From NCBI RefSeq assembly GCF_011320075.1, contig NZ_JAANPA010000015.1, positions 1-62,310 of the forward strand: DNA of 62,310 nucleotides. The letters are read 5' to 3'. The notes below the pieces were generated by a model. The model saw only the letters and a list, made by a program, of their open reading frames with translations. It had not been told where the DNA came from and did no database searches. Positions 31,574-41,040 of the stretch are shown in pieces. Each line of letters begins with the position of its first letter. Position 1 is the stretch's first letter. The DNA is from Sphingosinicella sp. YJ22 (GTDB lineage: Bacteria > Pseudomonadota > Alphaproteobacteria > Sphingomonadales > Sphingomonadaceae). The position numbers and the translations under genes are program-made.

Positions 31574-31579
31574 CCGGAA

Positions 31580-32185
31580 ATGGCACCGAGCGACACCCGC
31601 GCGAAGATCATCGAGGCGGCGATGGAGCTGTTCTGGCTCAAGGGCTACGGCTCGACCTCGATCGCCGACATCCTCAGCCGCACCCAGCTCAACAGCGGCA
31701 GCCTCTACCATTTCTTCCCAGGCAAGCAGGACGTGCTGGTCGCGGTGCTCGAGGCCTATCGCGACGGCATCGGCCCGATGCTGCTCGAGCCGGCCTGGGG
31801 CGGCGAGCCGGACCCGGTCGAGCGGGTGTTCAAGCTTCTCGCGCTCTATCGCGGCCTGATTCTCCAGACCGAGTGCAGCTATGGCTGCCCGATCGGCAGC
31901 CTCGCGCTCGAGCTTCACGAGGCCGACCCCGCGGTGCGCGAGCGGCTCGCCCAGAATTTCCAGGCCTGGGTCGCGGCGGTGCGCGCCTGCTTCGAGGCGG
32001 CGTCCGACCGCTTTCCGCCGGACACCGATTTCCAGGCGCTCGCCGAATTCGTGCTGACCGTGATGGAGGGCGGCGTGATGCAGGCACGCACCCATCGCGA
32101 CGTCGGCTATTTCGACCGCAACGTGGCACAGCTTCGTGCCCATATCGACCTGCTCACCGGCGCCAGGGTGCCGGCGGCGGCCTGA
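31580..32185 (+). CDS. TetR/AcrR-family transcriptional regulator
   Basis: The product has 201 residues. The HTH is clear: IEAAMELFWLKGYGSTSIAD, ILSRTQLNSGSLYHFFPGKQ and DVLVAVLEAY. The effector domain contains an ETECSYGCPIGSLALEL segment with a Cys pair, seen in regulators of the electrophile-responsive subgroup, though redox sensing is speculative. It lies between purT (divergent) and the SRPBCC protein gene, 13 bases away, which it may control. A dyad in its own promoter suggests autorepression. Confidence 0.88.
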   Translation: MAPSDTRAKIIEAAMELFWLKGYGSTSIADILSRTQLNSGSLYHFFPGKQDVLVAVLEAYRDGIGPMLLEPAWGGEPDPVERVFKLLALYRGLILQTECSYGCPIGSLALELHEADPAVRERLAQNFQAWVAAVRACFEAASDRFPPDTDFQALAEFVLTVMEGGVMQARTHRDVGYFDRNVAQLRAHIDLLTGARVPAAA

Positions 32186-32198
32186 AGGGGAGGTAGGA

Positions 32199-33179
32199 AT
32201 GTTGTTGACCGCGCTCGCACTTGCGGCTGTTCAGCCGGCCTTGCGCGCCGAGTTCCAGCCGCTCGAATTTCTCGTCGGCAATTGCTGGGAAGGAACGCTT
32301 CCCGACGGCAAGAGCGACCGCCATTGCTTCGAGAGCGTCTATGGTGGCCAGCATATCCGCGACCGTCATGTCGTCGGGCCCGGCGCCGGCGTCTATTCCG
32401 GCGAGACCTTCTACAGCGCGGCCGGCGCGGGCCGTGTCGCCTTCGTCTATTTCAACTCGATCGGCGGGGTCAGCCAGGGCACGCTAGGCGCCGAGCCCGA
32501 CCGGCTCAATTTCGGCGAAGAGCGCTATCGCGGGCCCGACGGACGCCAGATCACGCTGTCCGTGCAGTGGCGCCGAGTCGGCGACGACGCCTACGAGGCC
32601 ATCACCACCTCCGCCGACGCCCCGTCGATGAACGGCACGGTGCGCTATCAGCGCATGCCCGCCGTGGCGATCAGCGAGGCCGCCGCACCCGACGGCACGC
32701 ACAGCCTCAGTCACGAAACCACCATCCCCGCACCCGTCGATCAGGTCTATGCGGCGCTGGCGACGGCGGACGGCTGGCGCAGCTGGGCGGTGCCGAATGC
32801 ATGGGCCGTGGCGAGCGATCCCGACCTGATCGAGACGAGCTATGCGCCTGGTGCCCGGGCGGGCGACCCCGCCAATATCCGCCAACGATTTCTCGCGCGC
32901 GTGCCGAACCGGCTGATCGTATTCCGCACCGTTCAATTCCCGCCCGGTTTTCCCGACGCGGAAGCCTTCGCCCGGACGACGGCCGTGATCGAGCTGGAGT
33001 CCGCCGGCGCCGGCACGCGGGTGCGGCTGACCGGAACCGGCTATCCGGACGGCCCGGCCGGCGAGCGGGTGCGCGGCTTCTTCCGCGACGGCAACCGCGT
33101 CAGCCTCGAGCAGCTGCGCAGCCGCTTCGTCAGCGGCCCGATCGATTGGTCCCGGCGGCAGCAGACGGCGGCGCATTGA
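32199..33179 (+). CDS. Two-domain protein: DUF6265-like plus SRPBCC
   Basis: The product has 326 residues from ATG 32199, behind GGGGAGG. A short hydrophobic N-terminus (MLLTALALAAVQPALRAE) may be a signal peptide. Residues about 20-155 resemble a DUF6265-type barrel (FLVGNCWEGTLPDGKSDRHC). Residues about 165-315 are an SRPBCC/AHSA1-like fold (HSLSHETTIPAPVDQVYAAL, GWRSWAVPNAWA). SRPBCC folds bind hydrophobic ligands. The combination appears to be one chain. It follows the TetR gene closely and may be its target. The function is unknown. Confidence 0.72.
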   Translation: MLLTALALAAVQPALRAEFQPLEFLVGNCWEGTLPDGKSDRHCFESVYGGQHIRDRHVVGPGAGVYSGETFYSAAGAGRVAFVYFNSIGGVSQGTLGAEPDRLNFGEERYRGPDGRQITLSVQWRRVGDDAYEAITTSADAPSMNGTVRYQRMPAVAISEAAAPDGTHSLSHETTIPAPVDQVYAALATADGWRSWAVPNAWAVASDPDLIETSYAPGARAGDPANIRQRFLARVPNRLIVFRTVQFPPGFPDAEAFARTTAVIELESAGAGTRVRLTGTGYPDGPAGERVRGFFRDGNRVSLEQLRSRFVSGPIDWSRRQQTAAH

Positions 33180-33225
33180 GCGGCGCGATGGCACGCCCCG
33201 CCACGACTTCGCGCAGGGGAGCGCG

Positions 33226-33777
33226 CTAGCCCGGAAGCTTCAGCCCGGCATCGCGATACGGAATCGGCTCCTGCGGCGGCGTCCGCTGCGGCGCGAGCGG
33301 GCATTGCCACAGTCCGATGTCCCACCAGCGATCGAGCTTCCAGCCGACTTGGCCGTAGGTGCCGCATTTCTTGAAGCCCATCGCGCGGTGGAGGCCGGCG
33401 CTGCCCGGGTTCGGCTCGGTGAGCGCGGCGATCGCCTGGGTGAAGCCCTGGCGCACCAGCAGGTCGATCAGCGCCGTATAGAGCGCTCGGCCGAGGCCGG
33501 CGCCCTGCCGGTCGGGCACCACGTAGACCGACGTCTCGACCGTGAAGCGATAGCCCTGCCGCGGGCGGAACCGGGACGCCGACGCGAAGCCGGCGACTCG
33601 GCCGTCCTCGTCGGCGACCAGCCAGGGATAGAGCTCGCCGCCACCGGCGATCCGAACGGCCATCTCCTCCGGCGTCGGCGCCGAATCCTCCATGCTCACC
33701 GCGCTGCCCTCGACGAAGGGCGCGTACAGCGCGGCGATGGCCGCGGCGTCGTCCGACGCGGCGAAGCGGACGATCAT
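33226..33777 (-). CDS. GNAT N-acetyltransferase, phosphinothricin-type
   Basis: The product has 183 residues. The acetyl-CoA motif VPDRQGAGLGRALYTAL (motif A) and PNPGSAGLHRAMGFKKCGTY match the PAT/MddA group, which acetylates phosphinothricin or methionine sulfone/sulfoximine. The start is ATG 33777, overlapping the sppA stop by four bases. The frame is open far into sppA, which is incidental. The natural substrate is likely an amino acid-like compound; herbicide resistance need not be its role. Confidence 0.85.
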   Translation of the reverse strand: MIVRFAASDDAAAIAALYAPFVEGSAVSMEDSAPTPEEMAVRIAGGGELYPWLVADEDGRVAGFASASRFRPRQGYRFTVETSVYVVPDRQGAGLGRALYTALIDLLVRQGFTQAIAALTEPNPGSAGLHRAMGFKKCGTYGQVGWKLDRWWDIGLWQCPLAPQRTPPQEPIPYRDAGLKLPG

Positions 33778-35654
33778 CGCGCCGCCGCGCGCTCCACCAG
33801 GCCGCGCCACAGGCTGGCGGCGGCACCGCTCGGCACCGTCTCGTAGGAGGACGGGCAGTCGAGGCAGCGCGCCTGGATCGCCGGCCCGCGCAGAAGGCTT
33901 TGGGCGTCGCCGAGCGCGCGGGCGATCAGTGCCTCGGGCCGGGCGCGCAGCCGCGCGAAGGGATCCGGCTCGGACGCCGCGGGCGCCGCCGCGAAGCTCT
34001 GGGCGAGACGGCCGAAATAGCGGTCGAACCAGTCGGTCTGCGGCGCGAAGTGGACGGCGCGGACCTGGTCGGCTTCCAGATTGGCGCGCCGCGCCACCTC
34101 GTTGACGGCGTCCTGGAGCGAGCCGAACTGGTCGACCAGGCCGAGCTGGCGGGCGGTGCCGCCGTCCCACACCCGGCCCTGGCCGATCTCGTGGACTCGC
34201 TGGACCGGCAAGTTGCGCGCCTGCGAAACGAGCGTGAGGAAGCGCCGATACATGCCCTCGACGCCGAGCTGCAGCAGGCGGTCGGCTTCGTCCGACGGCC
34301 CGCGCAGCAGGTCCGGCTCGCCCGACAGCGGGGTGGTGCGCACGCCGTCGACCCCGACTCCGATGTTGCGCAGAGTCCCCTCGAAGCTCGGAAGCACGCC
34401 GAACACGCCGATCGAGCCGGTGATCGTGCTCGGCTCGGCGAAGATTCGGTCGCCCGCCGCGCCGATCCAGTAGCCGCCGCTCGCCGCGACCGAGCCGAAC
34501 GAGACGACGACCGGGATTCCGCGCCGCTTCACGTTGAGCAGCGCCTGGCGAATCCGCTCCGAGCCCGTCGCCGAGCCGCCCGGCGAGTCGATCCGCACCA
34601 CCAGGGCGCGCAGATCATGGTCGCGCATGCCCTGTTCGAGCGTGCGCACGATCGTCGCCGCGCCGGCCTGGCCGGTGCCGGTCTCGCCGTCGCTGATCTC
34701 ACCGGCGATGGTGAGGATTCCGACATTGCCCTGGCGCTCGAGCGGGTTGCGCTCGAGGAAGGAGCGGTACTGGACGGCGCGGTAGCTGTTCGGCACCGCC
34801 TCGTGGCCGCGTCCGACCAGCTCGGCGACTCGGGCGTTGAACGTGGCGCGGTCGCCGATCCGGTCGACCAGGCCCATCTCGCGGGCGGTGTGCGCCAAGT
34901 CGCCATTGTGGCGCATGACCGCGCCGGTGGGGTCGGCCACATAGGGATCGACCTGGGCCCGCGGCCGCGCCCGCCGCACGTCCTGGCGCCACTGCTCCCA
35001 CAGCGCGTCGGCGAGCGCCTGGCTCGCCTGCCGCGCCTCGGGCGACATGTCGCTTCGAGTGAACGGCTCGACCGCCGATTTGAATGCGCCGACGCGATAG
35101 ACGTTGGCGGTGATTCCGAGCCGCTCGAGCAATTCGGCATAATAGAGGTTGGTGCCGCCCGGCCCGGTGAGCAGGACCGCGCCCATCGGGCTCAGCCAGA
35201 CTTCGTCGGCGTGCGACGCGAGCTGATAGGTGTCGTCGTCATAGCCGGTCGCGTAAGCGAGCACGCGCTTGCCGCCGGCGCGGGCGCGGTCGATCGCGTC
35301 GGCGACGTCGCCCAGCGCGACCTGGCGGCCGCCGGCGAACAGGTCGAGATCGAGCACCACCGCCTCGATGCGCGCGTCGGCCGCCGCGGTGTCGAGCGCG
35401 TGGACGAGGTCGGCGACTCGATATTCGCGCGGCAGGTTCTGGCCGGCCAGCGCCAGCCACGGATCGACCTCGGCCGGCTGCTCGACGATCGGGCCGTCGA
35501 TGCGTAGGACGAGGGCGCCGTTGGTCGGGCCGCCGGCGTGCGGAGTCGCCGACAGGGCGGCGTAGAGGCCGCCGAAGAACAGCAGGAGCAGGAGCAGGAC
35601 CAGAGCGTCCTTGATTCCGACGAGGACCTTCCAGAGACCTTTGACGAAGCGCAT
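33774..35654 (-). CDS. sppA: Signal peptide peptidase SppA (67K type)
   Basis: The product has 626 residues, the long two-domain form. An N-terminal membrane segment (ALVLLLLLLFFGGLYAALS) anchors it in the inner membrane. The first S49 domain supplies the catalytic lysine region YRVGAFKSAVEPFTRSDMSP, and the second supplies the serine in VSFGSVAASGGYWIGAAGDR. It degrades cleaved signal peptides in the membrane. The GNAT gene follows with a four-base overlap. It diverges from the groESL heat-shock unit. Confidence 0.95.
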   Translation of the reverse strand: MRFVKGLWKVLVGIKDALVLLLLLLFFGGLYAALSATPHAGGPTNGALVLRIDGPIVEQPAEVDPWLALAGQNLPREYRVADLVHALDTAAADARIEAVVLDLDLFAGGRQVALGDVADAIDRARAGGKRVLAYATGYDDDTYQLASHADEVWLSPMGAVLLTGPGGTNLYYAELLERLGITANVYRVGAFKSAVEPFTRSDMSPEARQASQALADALWEQWRQDVRRARPRAQVDPYVADPTGAVMRHNGDLAHTAREMGLVDRIGDRATFNARVAELVGRGHEAVPNSYRAVQYRSFLERNPLERQGNVGILTIAGEISDGETGTGQAGAATIVRTLEQGMRDHDLRALVVRIDSPGGSATGSERIRQALLNVKRRGIPVVVSFGSVAASGGYWIGAAGDRIFAEPSTITGSIGVFGVLPSFEGTLRNIGVGVDGVRTTPLSGEPDLLRGPSDEADRLLQLGVEGMYRRFLTLVSQARNLPVQRVHEIGQGRVWDGGTARQLGLVDQFGSLQDAVNEVARRANLEADQVRAVHFAPQTDWFDRYFGRLAQSFAAAPAASEPDPFARLRARPEALIARALGDAQSLLRGPAIQARCLDCPSSYETVPSGAAASLWRGLVERAAAR

Positions 35655-35730
35655 GGACCGGCTTTCTCCTTCCCCTTCCGCTAGCTAGAGCACGGCCCCG
35701 GCGCTGTAAACGAAACCGCCCGCGCGCGCC

Positions 35731-35760
35731 CTTGACGCTGGATGAACCTCACCTAAATGG
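35731..35760 (+). promoter_or_regulatory. RpoH-like heat-shock promoter of groESL
   Basis: CTTGAC at 35731-35736 and CCTAAAT at 35752-35758, with 17 bases between CTTG and CCTA, resemble the alphaproteobacterial RpoH consensus (CTTG-N17/18-CYTATNT). It also fits a weak sigma-70 promoter (TTGACG with TAAATG). The CIRCE operator begins eight bases downstream. Confidence 0.6.
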
Positions 35761-35767
35761 ACCGGCA

Positions 35768-35794
35768 TTGGCACTCGTGCTTTGCGAGTGCTAA
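35768..35794. promoter_or_regulatory. CIRCE operator (HrcA site)
   Basis: TTGGCACTC (35768-35776), a nine-base spacer and GAGTGCTAA (35786-35794) match CIRCE (TTAGCACTC-N9-GAGTGCTAA) with one mismatch. HrcA represses groESL at this element. It lies just after the -10 and about 70 bases before groES. Confidence 0.93.
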
Positions 35795-35865
35795 CAGTTC
35801 AACCGCAGCCGCGGAGCGGTCCACCAATAGGGGGGATGCCGCGTGCGAATGAAAGAGGTGAGCGC

Positions 35866-36153
35866 ATGAATTTCCGACCCCTGCACGATCGCGTGCTGGT
35901 TCGCCGAGTCGAAGCCGAAGAGAAGACGGCCGGCGGCATCATCATCCCGGACACCGCCAAGGAAAAGCCGCAGGAAGGCGAAGTCGTCGCCGCCGGCGCC
36001 GGCGCCAAGGCCGAGGACGGCAAGGTGACCCCGCTCGACGTGAAGGCGGGCGACCGCATCCTGTTCGGCAAGTGGAGCGGCACCGAGGTCAAGATCAACG
36101 GCGAGGACCTGTTGATCATGAAGGAAAGCGACATCCTCGGGATTGTCGGCTGA
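35866..36153 (+). CDS. groES: Co-chaperonin GroES
   Basis: The product has 95 residues. ATG 35866 follows AAAGAGGTGAGC; an upstream in-frame ATG is less well placed. [20 protein letters not shown] begins the protein, [13 protein letters not shown] is the mobile loop that binds GroEL, and [16 protein letters not shown] is the C-terminal part. It caps the GroEL chamber during ATP-driven folding. Control is double: a CIRCE/HrcA site and an RpoH-like promoter upstream. It is 70 bases before groEL. Confidence 0.98.
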   Translation: MNFRPLHDRVLVRRVEAEEKTAGGIIIPDTAKEKPQEGEVVAAGAGAKAEDGKVTPLDVKAGDRILFGKWSGTEVKINGEDLLIMKESDILGIVG

Positions 36154-36196
36154 CCTCTCGGCCGTGCTCGCGCATGGCCACTGCGAACATTCGTGA

Positions 36197-37858
<1,662 letters not shown>

Positions 37859-37889
37859 GTCCGCGGTACCTGCCGACAGGCAAAATGAG

Positions 37890-37921
37890 AGGGCCGGGGC
37901 AGCAATGCCTCGGCCCTTTTT
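37890..37921 (+). terminator. Rho-independent terminator of groESL
   Basis: AGGGCCGGGGC (37890-37900) pairs with GCCTCGGCCCT (37907-37917), one G-T wobble in an 11-base-pair stem, followed by TTTTT. Loop is AGCAAT. Confidence 0.92.
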
Positions 37922-37928
37922 GCATCCG

Positions 37929-38186
37929 CTACTGAGCGTTGGCCTCGTTGGCCGCGGCGGCGCCGAGCGCGTTCAGGTCTGCGGATTGCGCGTTGGCGGC
38001 ATTCTCGTCGAGGACGAGGCTGTCTGCGGAGGTGTCGAAGGTCTGCTGGTTCTCGACCATGGCAGCGGCATTGTCGACCTGCTCGCGCTCCTGGGCGGTA
38101 AGGCCGTCGTCGCCGCGCTCGTCGCCGCCGCTGCACCCGGCAAGGGCGAGCAGCGCGGTCATCGCAATCGCTGCATGAAATCGCAT
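37929..38186 (-). CDS. Small lipoprotein, unknown function
   Basis: The product has 85 residues. ATG 38186 is chosen over a longer frame because GGAAGGAC precedes it and a lipoprotein signal follows: MRFHAAIAMTALLALAGCSG, with lipobox LAGC. The mature part is acidic and rich in Ala, Asn and Asp (NAAAMVENQQTFDTSADSL) with a predicted helical, disordered character. It is the distal member of three small Asn/Ala-rich genes in tandem (37929-38968). I do not recognise a domain. Confidence 0.75.
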   Translation of the reverse strand: MRFHAAIAMTALLALAGCSGGDERGDDGLTAQEREQVDNAAAMVENQQTFDTSADSLVLDENAANAQSADLNALGAAAANEANAQ

Positions 38187-38239
38187 GATGTCGTCCTTCC
38201 GCGCTGCCGGGAAACGGCACTTCCGCACGGAAGGGGAAG

Positions 38240-38272
38240 AAAATCAAGCCGCCCCCGGGACGAGGGCGGCCC
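38240..38272 (-). terminator. Rho-independent terminator, minus strand
   Basis: Read on the minus strand, GCCGCCC and GGGGCGGC form a hairpin followed by TTGATTTT. It lies 13 bases after the stop of the 93-residue lipoprotein gene, which it probably terminates. Confidence 0.75.
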
Positions 38273-38285
38273 GATTCGCGACGGC

Positions 38286-38567
38286 TTATTGCGGCTTGTC
38301 GGCCTGGTTGCCCTCGACCGCGTCCTCGATGTCGTTGCCGACCGCGCGGGCCATGTTGCCGACCTCGGCGGCGCCGTTCTCGATGACGTCTCCGGCGCCG
38401 GCGGCGATGTTGCTCGCGCCGTTGATCAGGTCCTCGGCGTCGTTGCCGATGTCGTCGGCGGCGTTGTCGCTGACATTGGCCGAGGCGCCGTTGTTGGTGA
38501 CGCTGGCCTCGCAGCCGGCCAGCGCCAGGCCGGACAGAGCGACGGCGGTCAGAACGATCTTTCTCAT
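38286..38567 (-). CDS. Small Asn/Ala-rich lipoprotein, unknown function
   Basis: The product has 93 residues. The start is ATG 38567 with GAGAGGGA upstream; the longer frame from 38666 has no Shine-Dalgarno. The signal reads MRKIVLTAVALSGLALAGCE (lipobox LAGC). The mature part alternates acidic residues with Asn/Gly/Ala (VSDNAADDIGNDAEDLINGA). It ends in a terminator of its own. Such short Asn/Asp/Ala lipoproteins recur in sphingomonad genomes but lack an assigned role. Confidence 0.78.
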   Translation of the reverse strand: MRKIVLTAVALSGLALAGCEASVTNNGASANVSDNAADDIGNDAEDLINGASNIAAGAGDVIENGAAEVGNMARAVGNDIEDAVEGNQADKPQ

Positions 38568-38646
38568 GGCATTCCCTCTCCTTTGGCTTCGGCCCTTACG
38601 CGCCGGACCCGCGATTCTGTGAAGCGCAGAGATCATGCTTACACAG

Positions 38647-38681
38647 AAAAAGGGCCGGCCCTGCAAGCAGGACCGGCCCCC
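38647..38681 (-). terminator. Rho-independent terminator, minus strand
   Basis: On the minus strand GGGGCCGGTCCT pairs with AGGGCCGGCCC across a short loop (GCTTGC), followed by TTTTTC. It ends the transcript of the 86-residue Asn/Ala-rich gene. Confidence 0.85.
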
Positions 38682-38707
38682 ATCATCATCAGGCTTGCGC
38701 CGAATGC

Positions 38708-38968
38708 TTACTGAGCGTTCGTCGCGCTGTTCGCGGCGGTGTCGTTCGCGCTGGTGTTGGCGGCGACGTTGCCGAGGGTCGCATTGGCGTCGGCGTCGAG
38801 CGCGTTGGTGGTCGCGGCCTCTTCGACGGTCAGCGCGTTGTTGACGTCGGCGACGGCGGCGTTGGTGGTGTCACCCGCGGCGTTGGCGGCGGTGTTGGTC
38901 TCGGTGCCACCGCAAGCGGCGAGGCCGAGCGAAGCAACGGCGACGAGAGCGAAAACAGTCTTCTTCAT
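38708..38968 (-). CDS. Small Asn/Ala/Thr-rich lipoprotein, unknown function
   Basis: The product has 86 residues from ATG 38968; the longer frame is non-coding promoter sequence. The signal MKKTVFALVAVASLGLAACG has a lipobox (LAAC). The mature region is low-complexity, made of Asn, Thr, Ala and Asp only apart from a few Val/Glu/Leu (TNTAANAAGDTTNAAVADVN). It is terminated by a strong hairpin. It is the first of three comparable genes on this strand. No domain is recognised. Confidence 0.78.
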   Translation of the reverse strand: MKKTVFALVAVASLGLAACGGTETNTAANAAGDTTNAAVADVNNALTVEEAATTNALDADANATLGNVAANTSANDTAANSATNAQ

Positions 38969-39109
38969 AGTCAAAGCCCTTTTGAAACCATGCGAGGATT
39001 TCGTCGCGGCCCACTGGTCCCCCGAGGGCCTGTCGACAGAATCGCACATACCGCACCCGGATTTGGGATGTAAATACATTCTCTACTCAATTGGTCGATT
39101 TAGTGGCTG

Positions 39110-39137
39110 TTGACGCATATAAGGATATCTTTATATG
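39110..39137 (+). promoter_or_regulatory. Promoter of the methionine operon, leaderless-type
   Basis: TTGACG (39110-39115) and TATATG (39132-39137) with 16 bases between form a good promoter. Transcription would start near 39144-39146, where the ATG lies, so the message would be leaderless. No Shine-Dalgarno is found before ATG 39146. Confidence 0.6.
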
Positions 39138-39138
39138 C
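39115..39138. promoter_or_regulatory. SahR/ArsR-type operator palindrome
   Basis: GCATATAAGGAT (39115-39126) and ATCTTTATATGC (39127-39138) form a 24-base palindrome with one asymmetric pair. It fills the spacer between the -35 and -10, so a bound regulator would block RNA polymerase. Similar ATATAAGGATAT-type sites are known for SahR, an ArsR-family regulator of methionine genes in Proteobacteria. Confidence 0.7.
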
Positions 39139-39145
39139 GAATATC

Positions 39146-40105
39146 ATGTTGACCGCGCCGCGCACCTTCGCCGCTTTGGCCGATCCGACGCGGCTTCGCG
39201 TGCTCGCCTTACTGCGGGCGATGGAGCTGTCGGTCGGCGAGATCGCGCAGGTCCTCGGGCAAAGCCAGCCGCGCGTGTCGCGCCACGTCAAGATTCTCGC
39301 CGAGGCCGGTCTGGTCGAGCGCCGCAAGGAAGGCAGCTGGGTGTTCCTCAGCCTCGGCACGCGCGATCGCATGGAGCCCCTGTTCGCCCTGCTCGACCGC
39401 TGGGCCGAGCAGGACCGTGAGGACGACTGGACCAGGGCCGACGCCGAACGGCTGAGCGCGGTCCGCGCTGAGCGCGCCGCCTCAGCCCAACATTATTTCG
39501 ACGCGCGCGCCGAGGAATGGGATCATCTGCGCTCGCTCCACGTCGCCGAGGCCGAGGTCGAGGCCGGCATCGCCCGCGCCCTCCAGGCCGACGGCCGCGC
39601 CACCGGCCGCCTCGTCGACATCGGCACCGGCACCGGCCGGATGATTGAATTGTTCGGCCGCGCCGCCGACCATGCGCTCGGCATCGACCGCTCGCCCGAG
39701 ATGCTGCGGCTCGCCCGCGTCAAGCTCGCCGAAGCCGGGCTCGAGGCGGAGCTGCGTCAGGGCGACATGTACGCGCTGCCGCTCGCCGCCGGCACCGCCG
39801 ACACGGTGATCCTCCACCAGGTCCTCCATTATGCGCAGAATCCGGCCGCGGCGGTGGCGGAGGCGGCGCGCCTGCTCGCGCCGGGCGGCCGGCTGATGAT
39901 CGCCGACTTCGCGCCGCACGAGCGCGAGGAGCTGCGCACCCTCGACGCCCATGTCCGGCTCGGCTTCGCCGACGAAGTGATGCTCGGCTATCTCGAGGCC
40001 GCAGGCCTCGAAGGCGAGGTCGTCGAGCATCTCGAGGGCGGCGAGCTCACCGTCACCATCTGGGCCGGAACGCGGCCCGAAACCCGATTGAAAGTCGTCG
40101 CATGA
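39146..40105 (+). CDS. ArsR-type regulator fused to SAM methyltransferase (SahR-like)
   Basis: The product has 319 residues from ATG 39146; a TTG at 39110 would extend it but lies inside the operator. Residues 1-85 are an ArsR winged helix (TFAALADPTRLRVLALL, LGQSQPRVSRHVKILAEAGL). Residues about 115-310 are a class I methyltransferase with motif I VDIGTGTGRMIELFG and LLAPGGRLMIADFAPHE. It heads the metF-metH operon, overlapping metF by four bases. It likely senses SAM or S-adenosylhomocysteine through the methyltransferase fold and represses its own operon. Enzymatic activity is uncertain. Confidence 0.88.
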   Translation: MLTAPRTFAALADPTRLRVLALLRAMELSVGEIAQVLGQSQPRVSRHVKILAEAGLVERRKEGSWVFLSLGTRDRMEPLFALLDRWAEQDREDDWTRADAERLSAVRAERAASAQHYFDARAEEWDHLRSLHVAEAEVEAGIARALQADGRATGRLVDIGTGTGRMIELFGRAADHALGIDRSPEMLRLARVKLAEAGLEAELRQGDMYALPLAAGTADTVILHQVLHYAQNPAAAVAEAARLLAPGGRLMIADFAPHEREELRTLDAHVRLGFADEVMLGYLEAAGLEGEVVEHLEGGELTVTIWAGTRPETRLKVVA

Positions 40106-41040
40106 CCATTGCTCCCGCCACCGGCGCGCCTGCGCTGTTCGAGAACGTGGCCGGCGACATCGCCGTCAGCTTCGAATTCTTCCCGCCCAAGACGGAGAAG
40201 ATGGAGCAGACCCTGTGGGAGTCGATCCAGACGCTGGCCCCGCTCGGCCCGCGCTTCGTCTCGGTGACCTACGGCGCCGGCGGCTCGACCCGCGAGCGCA
40301 CCCACAACACGGTGGCCCGAATCGCGCGCGAAACGTCGCTGAGCGCGGCCGCCCACCTCACCTGCGTCCAGGCGACCAAGGCCGAGATCGACGACATCGC
40401 CCGCGCTTATTGGGACGCCGGCGTCCGCCATATCGTCGCCCTGCGCGGCGACATGCCGACCCTCGGCGACCCGTTCGAGGCGCATCCCGAAGGCTATGCC
40501 AACGCCGCCGAGCTGGTCGCGGGCCTCAAGAAGATCGCTCCGTTCGAGATCAGCGTCGCCGCCTATCCGGAATGCCATCCCGACAGTCGCAACCGCGCCG
40601 CCGACCTCGACAATCTGTGGCGCAAGATCGACGCCGGCGCCGACCGTGCGATCACCCAATTCTTCTTCTCGCCGGAATGCTTCTTCCGCTTCCGCGACCA
40701 GGCCGCGGCGATGGGCATCGACGCCGAGATCGTCCCGGGCATCCTGCCGGTCTCCAACGTCGCCCAGACCCGCAAGTTCGCCGGCGCGTGCGGCGCGAAC
40801 ATCCCCGACTGGATGGACCGGCTGTTCGAAGGCCTCGACGACCTTCCCGCCGCGCGCCAGCTGGTCGCCGCCACCGTCGCGGCCGAGATGTGCGGGCGTC
40901 TCTACCAGGGCGGCGTCCGCCACTTTCACTTCTACACCCTCAACCGCGCCGAGCTGTCCTACGCCATCTGCCACCTGCTGGGGCTGAGGCCGCCAAAGGC
41001 TCAGGATAGCCCCGCGCAACCTCAGGAGCAGGCCGCATGA
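40102..41040 (+). CDS. metF: Methylenetetrahydrofolate reductase
   Basis: The product has 312 residues. SFEFFPPKTEKMEQTLWESI, the FAD/folate motif SVTYGAGGSTRERTHNTVAR, and CVQATKAEID, ALRGDMP and GADRAITQFFFSPECFFRFR match MetF. It reduces 5,10-methylene-THF to 5-methyl-THF, the methyl donor used by MetH. It overlaps both the upstream regulator and metH1 by four bases (ATGA), showing tight coupling in the methionine cycle operon. Confidence 0.96.
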   Translation: MTIAPATGAPALFENVAGDIAVSFEFFPPKTEKMEQTLWESIQTLAPLGPRFVSVTYGAGGSTRERTHNTVARIARETSLSAAAHLTCVQATKAEIDDIARAYWDAGVRHIVALRGDMPTLGDPFEAHPEGYANAAELVAGLKKIAPFEISVAAYPECHPDSRNRAADLDNLWRKIDAGADRAITQFFFSPECFFRFRDQAAAMGIDAEIVPGILPVSNVAQTRKFAGACGANIPDWMDRLFEGLDDLPAARQLVAATVAAEMCGRLYQGGVRHFHFYTLNRAELSYAICHLLGLRPPKAQDSPAQPQEQAA

